From contig CAJUKV010000014.1 in NCBI GenBank assembly GCA_910587305.1, positions 1-64,000 on the forward strand: 64,000 nt of DNA. Direction: 5' to 3'. The notes below the pieces were generated by a model, which saw only the letters and a list, made by a program, of their open reading frames with translations, did not search any database and was not told the origin of the DNA. This DNA is from an uncultured Lachnospiraceae bacterium (GTDB lineage: Bacteria; Bacillota; Clostridia; Lachnospirales; Lachnospiraceae). Below are positions 44,942 to 53,400 of the stretch, in pieces (position 1 is the first letter of the stretch; each line of letters opens with the position of its first letter). The translations under genes were made by a program, and so were the position numbers.

Positions 44942-46711
44942 ATGAAGAATTATCCGGCAATAGGAATACGACCTATCGTTGATTCCCGGAGACTTGGTAT
45001 CCGGGATGCATTAGAGGGAAAGGTCAGGGAAATGGCGCAGTCGGCGAAAAAGCTGATAGAAGAAAATGTGTTTTATGCGGACGGCACTCCTGTGCGGGTT
45101 GTGATTTTTTCAGGAAGTATTGCGGGAGGAGAGGAGGCGGCAAGATGTGAGGCGGAGTTTGCGGCAAAGCATGTGACGGCCACCTTAAGCGTTACGCCAA
45201 GTTGGTGCTACCCTCTCGAAACCATTGATATGAATCCTCTGACCATCAAGGCGATATGGGGATTTAACGGGACGGAGCGTCCGGGAGCCGTTTATTTGGC
45301 TTCCGCCATGGCGGCCCATAATCAGATGAGAAGGCCCTGCTTTTCTATTTATGGCAGGGATGTACAGGACATGGAGGAAAAAGAAATTCCCGCTGACGTA
45401 CAGGAAAAAATACTGCGTTTCGCAAGATGTGCGGTTGCGGCAGGGGAAATGCAAAATAAATCCTATGTGGGCTTTGGCGCAGTTTCCATGGGCATTATGG
45501 GTTCCTTCCTGGATCCGTCCTTCTACGTGCAATATCTTGGAATGCGGCCTGAATGGGTGGATATGACGGAGATTTTGCGCCGCATGGATTCAGGCATTTA
45601 TGACCCGGAAGAATTTCAAAAGGCCCTTGCCTGGGTTCGCCAAAATTGCAGGGAGGGCTATGACCCAAATCCGGCGCAGCGCGCCCACAGCAGGAAGCAG
45701 AAGGATGAGGAATGGGAGTTTGTGGTGAAAATGACCATGATTGTCCGGGATGTCATGCTCGGAAACGAGAAGCTTGCAGAAATGGGATTCGAGGAGGAGG
45801 CCCTTGGGAGAAACGGTATCTTTGGCGGCTTTCAGGGACAGCGCATGTGGACGGATTATAAGCCCAATGGGGATTTTACGGAAGCCATCTTAAATTCCTC
45901 CTTTGACTGGAACGGAAAACGCCAGCCCCTTGTTTTTGCAACGGAAAATGACAACTTAAATGGCCTGTCAATGCTCTTTGGCAATCTGCTCACCGGGAAG
46001 GCAAGCGGCTTTTCCGACGTGCGGTGCTATTGGAGCCCCGAAGCCGTAAAGCGGGTGACAGGCTGGGAGCCTGCGGGAAAGGCAGCGGGCGGCTTTATTC
46101 ATTTAATCAACTCCGGATCCACCTGCCTTGACGCCACCGGAAAAGCAACGGATGAAGAAGGGAAGGGCGTAATGAAGCCATGGTGGGAGATGAAAGAGGA
46201 GGACATTAAGGCGTGTCTTGAGGCAACGGACTGGTGTCCCGCGGAGCTGTGCCAGTTCAGAGGCGGCGGTTATTCTTCCCATTTTAAGACAGATGCGGAA
46301 ATGCCGCTTACCATGGTGAGAGTGAATTTGGTGGACGGGATTGGCCCTGTGATGCAGATTGCGGAAGGGTGGAGTATCGTACTGCCCGAAGAAGTGCACC
46401 ATAAGATTGACATCCGCACAGACCGGACATGGCCCACCACATGGTTTGTGCCAAGGACAACGGGGAAGAAAGCATTCAGGGACGTTTACAGCGTAATGGC
46501 AAACTGGGGGGCCAACCATGGGGCGTTCATACACGGCCATGTGGGCGCCGACCTTATCACCCTTTCCTCCATGCTGCGTATTCCTGTGACCATGCATAAT
46601 GTGGCGGAAGAGAAAATTTTCCGTCCCCATGTGTGGGCCAGCTTTGGAACCGGCGATTTGGAGACGGCGGACAGGGAAGCGTGCAGGGCGTTTGGGCCGT
46701 TGTATAGATAA
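44942..46711 (+). CDS. fucI: L-fucose isomerase
   Basis: Protein of 589 residues, the full length of FucI, which converts L-fucose to L-fuculose (and often D-arabinose to D-ribulose) with Mn2+. It begins with GIRPIVDSRRLGIRDALEGK. The metal Glu is in FATENDNLNGLSMLFG near residue 338, and the C-terminal His in HGAFIHGHVGADLITLSSML near 527. GGAGGG precedes the ATG. It is the last gene of the sugar cluster; fuculokinase and aldolase genes are not in this window, so either they lie elsewhere or a different aldose/ketose pair is used. Confidence 0.95.
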   Translation: MKNYPAIGIRPIVDSRRLGIRDALEGKVREMAQSAKKLIEENVFYADGTPVRVVIFSGSIAGGEEAARCEAEFAAKHVTATLSVTPSWCYPLETIDMNPLTIKAIWGFNGTERPGAVYLASAMAAHNQMRRPCFSIYGRDVQDMEEKEIPADVQEKILRFARCAVAAGEMQNKSYVGFGAVSMGIMGSFLDPSFYVQYLGMRPEWVDMTEILRRMDSGIYDPEEFQKALAWVRQNCREGYDPNPAQRAHSRKQKDEEWEFVVKMTMIVRDVMLGNEKLAEMGFEEEALGRNGIFGGFQGQRMWTDYKPNGDFTEAILNSSFDWNGKRQPLVFATENDNLNGLSMLFGNLLTGKASGFSDVRCYWSPEAVKRVTGWEPAGKAAGGFIHLINSGSTCLDATGKATDEEGKGVMKPWWEMKEEDIKACLEATDWCPAELCQFRGGGYSSHFKTDAEMPLTMVRVNLVDGIGPVMQIAEGWSIVLPEEVHHKIDIRTDRTWPTTWFVPRTTGKKAFRDVYSVMANWGANHGAFIHGHVGADLITLSSMLRIPVTMHNVAEEKIFRPHVWASFGTGDLETADREACRAFGPLYR

Positions 46712-46806
46712 CAAGGCGGGACATAAATTTAGCAAAGACTTAAAAAATCAGCAAATGATGTGATATATATAAGAACTGCTAAAACGCCAAAAACAAATAT
46801 TGGAAT

Positions 46807-46858
46807 GTATGAAGAACCACCTCGTTACTTGTCAGAGTTCCGAGGTGGTTCTTCATAC
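46807..46858 (+). terminator. Large hairpin downstream of fucI
   Basis: Perfect 18-bp stem, 46807-46824 against 46841-46858 (core GAAGAACCACCTCG / CGAGGTGGTTCTTC), with a 16-base loop. No strong T-run follows, so termination is uncertain, but it separates the sugar cluster from the secretion locus. Confidence 0.55.
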
Positions 46859-46944
46859 TCTAAAGCATCATTCTCAATCTATCTTTTAAAATTTATTTAT
46901 ATAATCCAATTAAATTATTTTTAGAATATAAAATCTATTGTTTT

Positions 46945-47271
46945 CTATAATAGCTGTTTAATCTCAAATAAAATATTAATAATATGTTCAAATTGTTCAT
47001 CACTAAAGGAATTAAACCATTCAAGGGCGATATCTTTGTTAAAGCCTTCTTTATGTCCGGAAATTATATAATCTGCGGATATGTTACAAGCAGTGCATAT
47101 TTTATAAATTGTTTTTGCGGTAGGGCTTTTTTTCCCACGCTCAATGTCAGCTAAGAAGCTGGGAGATATATCACATTTTTCACTGAATTTTTCCCGGGAA
47201 AGGCGTAGGGATTCGCGTACTTCGCGGACCCTTAATCCTACCATTAAATTGAAATCTTTGTCTATGTTCAT
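46945..47271 (-). CDS. XRE-family transcriptional regulator, divergent from T7SS locus
   Basis: Protein of 108 residues with an N-terminal helix-turn-helix of the XRE type (VGLRVREVRESLRLSREKFS, then DISPSFLADIERGKKSP) and a short helical tail. It is transcribed away from the type VII cluster; the 217-base gap holds two palindromic repeats and a consensus promoter. Repressor of the secretion operon, and perhaps of itself, is the natural inference. No ligand domain is visible. Confidence 0.88.
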   Translation of the reverse strand: MNIDKDFNLMVGLRVREVRESLRLSREKFSEKCDISPSFLADIERGKKSPTAKTIYKICTACNISADYIISGHKEGFNKDIALEWFNSFSDEQFEHIINILFEIKQLL

Positions 47272-47333
47272 ACTTATACTCCCATTAGTAAATATTAGCC
47301 ATACGCATAGTATAGCAATATCCGTTTAAGAGA

Positions 47334-47371
47334 AATATATTCTATAGAGTATGATAATATATTCTATAGAA
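47334..47371. promoter_or_regulatory. Paired operator-like repeats
   Basis: AATATATTCTATAGAG at 47334-47349 and AATATATTCTATAGAA at 47356-47371, starts 22 bases apart (about two helical turns). The second contains the perfect palindrome TTCTATAGAA and touches the -35 box. These are good candidates for binding by the adjacent XRE regulator. Confidence 0.7.
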
Positions 47372-47400
47372 TTGACATTTAGTGACAAAAAATGTATAAT
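47372..47400 (+). promoter_or_regulatory. Consensus sigma-A promoter of the T7SS operon
   Basis: TTGACA at 47372-47377, a 17-base spacer, and TATAAT at 47395-47400: a perfect match to the vegetative consensus, lying directly beside the operator-like repeats. The expected start is near 47407, about 80 bases before the first gene. Confidence 0.85.
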
Positions 47401-47488
47401 TAAAAACTGAAAAGTGATTGAGAGGTAAACTATTCAAGATTTATGAAGTAAAGGGATATATTTATTCATGTAAGTAGGAGGAATAAGG

Positions 47489-48205
47489 ATGAAAAAAGGA
47501 AGAAGAACTATTTGCGCATTTGGAATTATAGGGATGATTTTTATGAGTACAGTGTTGCCTGCAAATGCGGCTGCAAAATTTGATCCAAATTATTATGCAG
47601 TAGCTTATCCGGATGTAGTGGCTGTACTGGGAACAGAGGCGCAGGCTTTGTACAATCATTATCTTGTGTATGGAATGAAAGAAGGGCGGCTCCCATACGA
47701 AGGAGCAGCTCCCGGTGCGGCTGTAGATGGAACATTGGAAGTTCGTGGTGTAATTTCGGAAGATTCTCAATTGATCCCTGTAAATGAACTTGCAAATTTA
47801 TCAAGCCTGAGAAAAAAATTGACAGACGAAGAATTGAATCAGGCATATAATGCTGCGGCCGAAATTGTAAAACCATATTTAAATGCGTCAAAAGAAGATC
47901 AGCTTAAAGAAATAGCATATTCTCTGCGCGTATTGTTTGAATCAGGAATGTCATATTCTATGTCTGATCCGCATTACAATGATCCTTACGGATATTTTGT
48001 AACAGGTGTGGCATCATGTGCAGGATGTACACGTGCGACAGGATTATGCCTGAATATGCTTGGAATTCCTTACGAGCATGTAAACGAAAATCAATATACA
48101 CATCAGTGGTGCAGAGTGGAAATTGATGGGGTTTATTGGATTTGTGATGCATTCGGATTATACTGCGGCCCGGAACCGGCGCCATATGTACACCCTTATT
48201 TATAA
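47489..48205 (+). CDS. Secreted transglutaminase-like protein
   Basis: Protein of 238 residues with a Sec signal peptide ending near ANAAAK (residue 28). A segment with YPDV...LYNHYLVYGMKEGR (about 35-68) is a motif of many clostridial secreted proteins. The C-terminal half resembles a transglutaminase/cysteine protease fold: Cys in ASCAGCTRATGLCL near 175, His in THQWCRVEI near 208, and Asp in WICDAFG near 221. AGGAGGAATAAGG precedes the ATG. It is the first gene after the regulated promoter. Whether it serves the secretion system or merely shares its promoter is unknown. Confidence 0.6.
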   Translation: MKKGRRTICAFGIIGMIFMSTVLPANAAAKFDPNYYAVAYPDVVAVLGTEAQALYNHYLVYGMKEGRLPYEGAAPGAAVDGTLEVRGVISEDSQLIPVNELANLSSLRKKLTDEELNQAYNAAAEIVKPYLNASKEDQLKEIAYSLRVLFESGMSYSMSDPHYNDPYGYFVTGVASCAGCTRATGLCLNMLGIPYEHVNENQYTHQWCRVEIDGVYWICDAFGLYCGPEPAPYVHPYL

Positions 48206-48259
48206 ATCAGGAAGCTAAGATGAGTTCTATGGGCTTCTTTTTTAGAAAGGGGATTGGAT

Positions 48260-49492
48260 ATGTTTAGCGTTAAAGAGAATCATCTGGAAAGTCTGGTTAA
48301 TCAAGAGTATGTCTTTATTTGCCAGTTAGGGCAAATGGAAGTTGAGGTTAACCATATCATCAGAAATTTTGCATATCACGGTGCGGGGAGAGAGAGGTGT
48401 CTGGGAAGATTAAAGGCAGTAAACAATAGTATTAACAGCAGCCAAAGAAAAATGGAGATGATGAGGGAAGCATTATCTGAAGGAATAAGGAGGTACCGGG
48501 ATACAGAGAAGCGAATTTGCGAAAATGCAGAGGCTGACAGATTTCGATATGGGGCGGTAAACGGCAATGGAGTATCAACTGCAGGCAGTAGTATGGGCAG
48601 TATGGGAGCGCGCGGAAACAATAAAAACCGAACATTAGGCGATTCACTTTACTCAAGCATAAAAGCATTTTTGAAGTATAAAGAAAAGTTCGAAAAGGAT
48701 AAAGGCGCAGGGCTTGGCGGAGCGGTTATGTCTTATGCGAAGGATTTGCAGAATTTTTTCAATGAAAAGAGCGGAGCAGAATTCTTTGATCTGACAAAAT
48801 CCAGTTCAAAACTTTGGAATGCTTATTATAAATACCTTTTAAAAAATGATGACAAAGGATTACTGAAAAAGCAGTGGGGGAAAAAGGCGGCGGGAGTCAG
48901 TCTGGCGGGAAGTCTCATGGGACTTATCTCAACTGTCTGTGATGTGAGTGGAAAGGAGAATGATACTTTTTTTAAAAGATGGGGCAATTTAACCGATGTG
49001 CTGAAAGATGGAACCGATGTTGTGAAAGATGGGTATGAATTGTGGCATTATGAAGAACTGTTAAATAATAAAAACGGACTTCACTCTGCAGCAGGCAAGT
49101 ACGCAATTCTGGCAAAAACAGCATTTAGTGTGGCGGGGCAGACAGGCAGGAGTATTAAGAAATACAATGCGGATGGACACTGGAGTGCAGATGATACAGC
49201 GCGTACTATGACTGAAATTTCAGTGGCAGGATTAGAGACAATGGTATCAGGTTTGACCTTTGGTATCATATCGGCAGATACTTTTGGGACAAGCACGGAA
49301 AAAATTGCCACAGATATTGAAAATACTGCTACAGGATTAGGACGCTGGGCGGGAGAATATATTGCTGCTCATGAAGATATGAGAAAACGGTGGAAAAAAG
49401 GCTGTAAGCTAGAGCAGGTAGGGCTTGTCTATGAAGCAATGTTTAGAAATGCATTTTCAGCAATAGGCGAGCTTGTGAAGCGTAGTATTTAA
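48260..49492 (+). CDS. Putative type VII secretion substrate, LXG-like helical N-terminus
   Basis: Protein of 410 residues, no signal peptide. The first about 95 residues are helical (MFSVKENHLESLVNQE ... YRDTEKRICENA) and align with the N-terminus of the protein at 57502 (AEFSVKTVQ ... YEKTEARICEHA). A Gly/Ser/Asn linker follows, then a region with hydrophobic helices such as GVSLAGSLMGLISTVCDVSG and GLTFGIISADTFG. A DUF4176 gene follows 14 bases later, as with LXG toxins. ATG 48260 has AAAGGGG upstream. An effector is likely, but no known toxin active site is recognised. Confidence 0.6.
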   Translation: MFSVKENHLESLVNQEYVFICQLGQMEVEVNHIIRNFAYHGAGRERCLGRLKAVNNSINSSQRKMEMMREALSEGIRRYRDTEKRICENAEADRFRYGAVNGNGVSTAGSSMGSMGARGNNKNRTLGDSLYSSIKAFLKYKEKFEKDKGAGLGGAVMSYAKDLQNFFNEKSGAEFFDLTKSSSKLWNAYYKYLLKNDDKGLLKKQWGKKAAGVSLAGSLMGLISTVCDVSGKENDTFFKRWGNLTDVLKDGTDVVKDGYELWHYEELLNNKNGLHSAAGKYAILAKTAFSVAGQTGRSIKKYNADGHWSADDTARTMTEISVAGLETMVSGLTFGIISADTFGTSTEKIATDIENTATGLGRWAGEYIAAHEDMRKRWKKGCKLEQVGLVYEAMFRNAFSAIGELVKRSI

Positions 49493-49506
49493 CTAGGAGG
49501 ATTGTA

Positions 49507-49803
49507 ATGGGAGATTTATTGCCGGTTGGAAGCGTAGTTATGCTGGAAGGCGGAAGCAAAAAGACAGTTATTATGGGGATCTTACAGTTTAACTTAGAGG
49601 AACAGGATAAATTATACGACTATCTGGGAGTGCCATATCCAGAGGGATATATGGGAAGTGGAAGCAGTTATTTTTTTAATCATGACAGTATTGCCGAGAT
49701 TTTTTTCAGAGGCTATGAGAATCAGGAACGGCAGGATATGTTAGCGATATTGGAAAAAATCCGGCAAGGAGCGGAAGAAATAGTCGAGAAGGAAAGCTTT
49801 TAG
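49507..49803 (+). CDS. DUF4176 protein (LXG-associated targeting factor family)
   Basis: Protein of 98 residues with the DUF4176 pattern: LPVGSVVMLEGGSKKTVIMG, YDYLGVPYPEGYMG and FFNHDSIAEIFFRGYENQE. In Streptococcus, DUF4176 proteins bind the N-terminus of LXG toxins and are needed for their type VII export. Here one copy follows each of the two larger substrates (this one and 58622-58933), which fits a dedicated chaperone role. TAGGAGG precedes the ATG. Confidence 0.85.
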   Translation: MGDLLPVGSVVMLEGGSKKTVIMGILQFNLEEQDKLYDYLGVPYPEGYMGSGSSYFFNHDSIAEIFFRGYENQERQDMLAILEKIRQGAEEIVEKESF

Positions 49804-49819
49804 GTATAGTGGGCTAAAA

Positions 49820-50419
49820 ATGAAAGATTTATTAGATTTTATCATTATCATAGCGATTATAAATGTCTTATTTATTTGCCTTATGCTTCTGAAATTTCTG
49901 GTAAAGAGAAGAAGCAAAAATAAAGAATTATATCAGGCAGCAGCCGACAGGACACGTGATGAAAATCTGAATAAGGTGATATTGAATGAACATTATATCA
50001 AAGAGGATAACAAACTGGTAAAAGCTCCTTACGAGGTTGACTATGGAAATGGAAGCAGCGAAAAGCCGGGGAGGAAAAATGCGAAATTATCCAAGAACAA
50101 AATATCTGTTATGCTTCAGCTGGTTGAGAATACGGAGCTGTCAACCAGAAAGTTTATACTAAATCCGGCGAAAAAAATTAGGATTGGCAGTGGATTTACA
50201 GATAATGATATTGTGGTATCCGATAGCGACATTGAAGAACACCAGTGTGAAATTTTCCTTGTGCAAGGGAAAATTTATATCAAAAATATTGGAAATAAAG
50301 CCAGAACTATTATCAGAAGAAAAAAGGAACAGGTAATAGTTGACAGCAAAGGAATACGCCTTTTGACAGGAGATATAGTACTGACCGGAAAGGTTACTTA
50401 TGAAGTCACGATTATTTGA
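49820..50419 (+). CDS. Membrane-anchored FHA-domain protein
   Basis: Protein of 199 residues. One transmembrane helix near the N-terminus (about 5-28: LLDFIIIIAIINVLFIC) is followed by a basic linker and a C-terminal FHA domain at about 105-199 (RIGSGFTDNDIVVSDSDIEEHQCEIF ends at 150). The core FHA features RIG and the Asn/Asp-rich loops are present, although the usual SRxH is EEHQ here. It should bind phosphothreonine peptides at the cytoplasmic membrane face. It lies directly before essC, so a signalling input to the secretion ATPase is plausible. Confidence 0.8.
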   Translation: MKDLLDFIIIIAIINVLFICLMLLKFLVKRRSKNKELYQAAADRTRDENLNKVILNEHYIKEDNKLVKAPYEVDYGNGSSEKPGRKNAKLSKNKISVMLQLVENTELSTRKFILNPAKKIRIGSGFTDNDIVVSDSDIEEHQCEIFLVQGKIYIKNIGNKARTIIRRKKEQVIVDSKGIRLLTGDIVLTGKVTYEVTII

Positions 50420-50454
50420 AAGTTACACGTAGAGAAAGGGGCATGACAATATAA

Positions 50455-53400
50455 ATGGGTATAGTTCTTTCGGTACATAGCGTCAAGGCATTTCGTGAGT
50501 ATTTGCTTCCGGCAGTGAGTAATATGGATTATTCAATTGTTTTAAGCAGAGATATTTTCAGGCTGGAAAAGGATGTGGAATTATATCTGGAAACAATTGA
50601 AGGAAACTGGTTTTTCTCTGAAACAGAGGATTACATTCTGGAAGAAGCAAGAAAAAAGACAGATTACTTTGGACGGGTAATAAAGGATAAGGATCTTCTT
50701 ACGATTATCCTGCAGGGGAACGAACGGCTTTCCATTATGATAGAGGAAACAGACAGTTCGTTTGCCGTATTTGAAAAGTACAATATGGAAGCTTGTGAAA
50801 CGGTCACGATTGGCAAAGGAGAGGAAAATGATATCCGGTATGACAGGTTAAACCTGGTTTCAAAAAATCATTCTGTAATCCATAGAAATGGAAGTAACTA
50901 TATTTTAGAGGATACAAGCGCAAATGGCGTTTTTGTCAATTCTGTCAGAATTGCAGGAAAAAAGCAATTGGAATTTGGGGACAGTATTAACATTTTTGGA
51001 CTGTCCATGATTTTTCTGAATCACATACTTGCCGTCAACAGCTATGAAGAAAATGTTTCCGTCTGTGGAGAGCGGTTGAAAAAATATGATTTCAAAGTAA
51101 AAACAGAATCGGAAAAGACAAGGGAGAATGTCGATAAAAAGAATTTTTATCATCGTTCCCCAAGGCAAATATACAAGCTGTCAGAGGATACCGTTGAAAT
51201 TGAGGCTCCGCCTCAGCCAGGGAAGTTGGAGAAAAAACCTCTGGGTATGTTGATAGGCCCTTCCCTCACTATGGCGCTGCCAATGCTGCTTGGAAGCGGG
51301 CTTGCCATCTACAGTACAAGGGTAAGCGGCAGCAGCGGAAGCGCTTTCATGTATACAGGATTGATTACGGCTATTTCATCAGCAGTAATTGGAACCATAT
51401 GGACTTTAGTGAATCTGGGTTTTGAACAGAAAAAGAGGAGGAAAGAGGAGCTGCACAGATTTGAGGCATATGGGGAGTATTTAATTAAATGTGCAAATGA
51501 CATTAAGGAAAAATATGAGAAGAACGCAGAGAGTTTGCGGATGATGTATTTGTCCGCCGAGGAATGCACCAGGTTTGACGAAGACAATAATATGCTTTGG
51601 AATAGAAATATGGATCATAAGGATTTCTTATGTCACAGACTGGGAATTGGCGATGTGCCTTTTCAGGTGACAATCACGATTCCTCGTGATCGCTTTACTT
51701 TGATAAATGATTCTTTAGCTGAAAAACCAAAGATGATCCGGCAAAGTTATAAGACGCTGCATGATGTACCGATTTGTATAGATTTGCTGAAACATCGTCT
51801 GGTAGGTGTAATTGGAGGTGAGAAGAAGCAGGGGGCGGTGGAAGTCATGCACGCATTGGCAGCACAAATAGCTGCGGCTAACTGCTACACAGATGTTAAA
51901 ATGGCCTTTATTTATGAAGGTGGTAAAGATGAGAGCGAAAGCTGGGAATATATGAAATGGTTTCCTCATGTATGGTCTGAGGACAGGAAAACCCGATATA
52001 TTGCGAGAAATAAATCGGAAACAGGAGATATACTGTACGAGATTACAAACTCACTGAGAATCCGTGTGGAAAACGAACCTTCCGATAAAAAGAGATTGCT
52101 CAAACCCCACTATGTTTTGTTTGTGTCAAACCCTGAATTATTGGAGGGAGAACTAATCAGTAAATATATTTATGATGAAAATGAAAATCCGGGCATTACT
52201 ACGATTTTTCTGGTGGATTGTTATGAACAACTGCCGAATGCATGTAGCTATATTATCCGGAATGATGCATATTTTCAGGGGATTTATGATATTGCAGATG
52301 ATATGGATGAAAAAATATCTATTCAATTTGATAAATTATCAGACTTGCAATTAGAACAGCTGGCAAGAAAATTGTCAAATATAGAGGTGAATGAAAGTGA
52401 AATAGGAGGCGATATCCCGACCGCTCTCTCATTCTTTGATATGTATGGGGTGGATAATTTGGATGAATTTCATGTCTTAGACAGATGGCGGAAAAACCGC
52501 ACCTATGATAGCATGAAAGCTTTGATTGGGCAAAAAGCAGGAGGCGCGGCATGGTATTTGGATATCCATGAAAAGTACCACGGCCCCCATGGATTGATAG
52601 CGGGGACTACCGGATCGGGAAAGAGCGAAACGCTGCAGACCTATATTTTATCATTAGCACTAAATTTCAGCCCTGATGATGTAGGCTTTTTCCTCATTGA
52701 TTATAAAGGCGGAGGAATGGCGAATTTGTTTGAAAAACTTCCCCATATGATAGGACAGATTTCAAATCTTTCAGGAAATCAGGTAAAACGCGCTATGGTT
52801 GCAATCAAAAGCGAAAACAGAAGGCGCCAGCAGATTTTTAACGAGTATGGCGTTAACAATATAAATCTATACACAAGACTGTATAAAAATAAAGAGGCTT
52901 CTGTCCCAATCCCTCATATGTTTATTGTAATTGATGAATTCGCTGAATTAAAAAGAGAAGAACCGGATTTCATGCGTGAGCTCATCAGCGTGGCGCAGGT
53001 TGGACGAAGCCTTGGAGTTCATCTGATTCTGGCAACACAAAAGCCCAGCGGAACGGTAGATGATAATATTTGGAGTAATTCCAAATTCCGTCTTTGTCTG
53101 CGCGTTCAGGACAGACAGGACAGCAATGATATGCTTCACAGACCGGACGCGGCATATATTACACAGGCGGGTCGTTGTTACATGCAGGTAGGTAATGATG
53201 AATTATTTGAGCTTTTTCAGTCAGGCTTTAGTGGGGCGGTATATGAAGAAAACAGTGGGCAGAGAAAGACCTTGGTTGCACAGATGCTTTCACTGACAGG
53301 CAAAACGGAACTGATAGGGAAACGAAGGAAAGCGCCCGGGAAAAAGGCAGTTCAGGAAAGGACGCAGCTAGATGCCGTAGTGGATTATTTGAAAGAGATG

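Noticed and set aside
44942..46711. L-arabinose isomerase
   Set aside because: Length and the FATENDNLNG and HGHVGADLI motifs fit FucI, not AraA.
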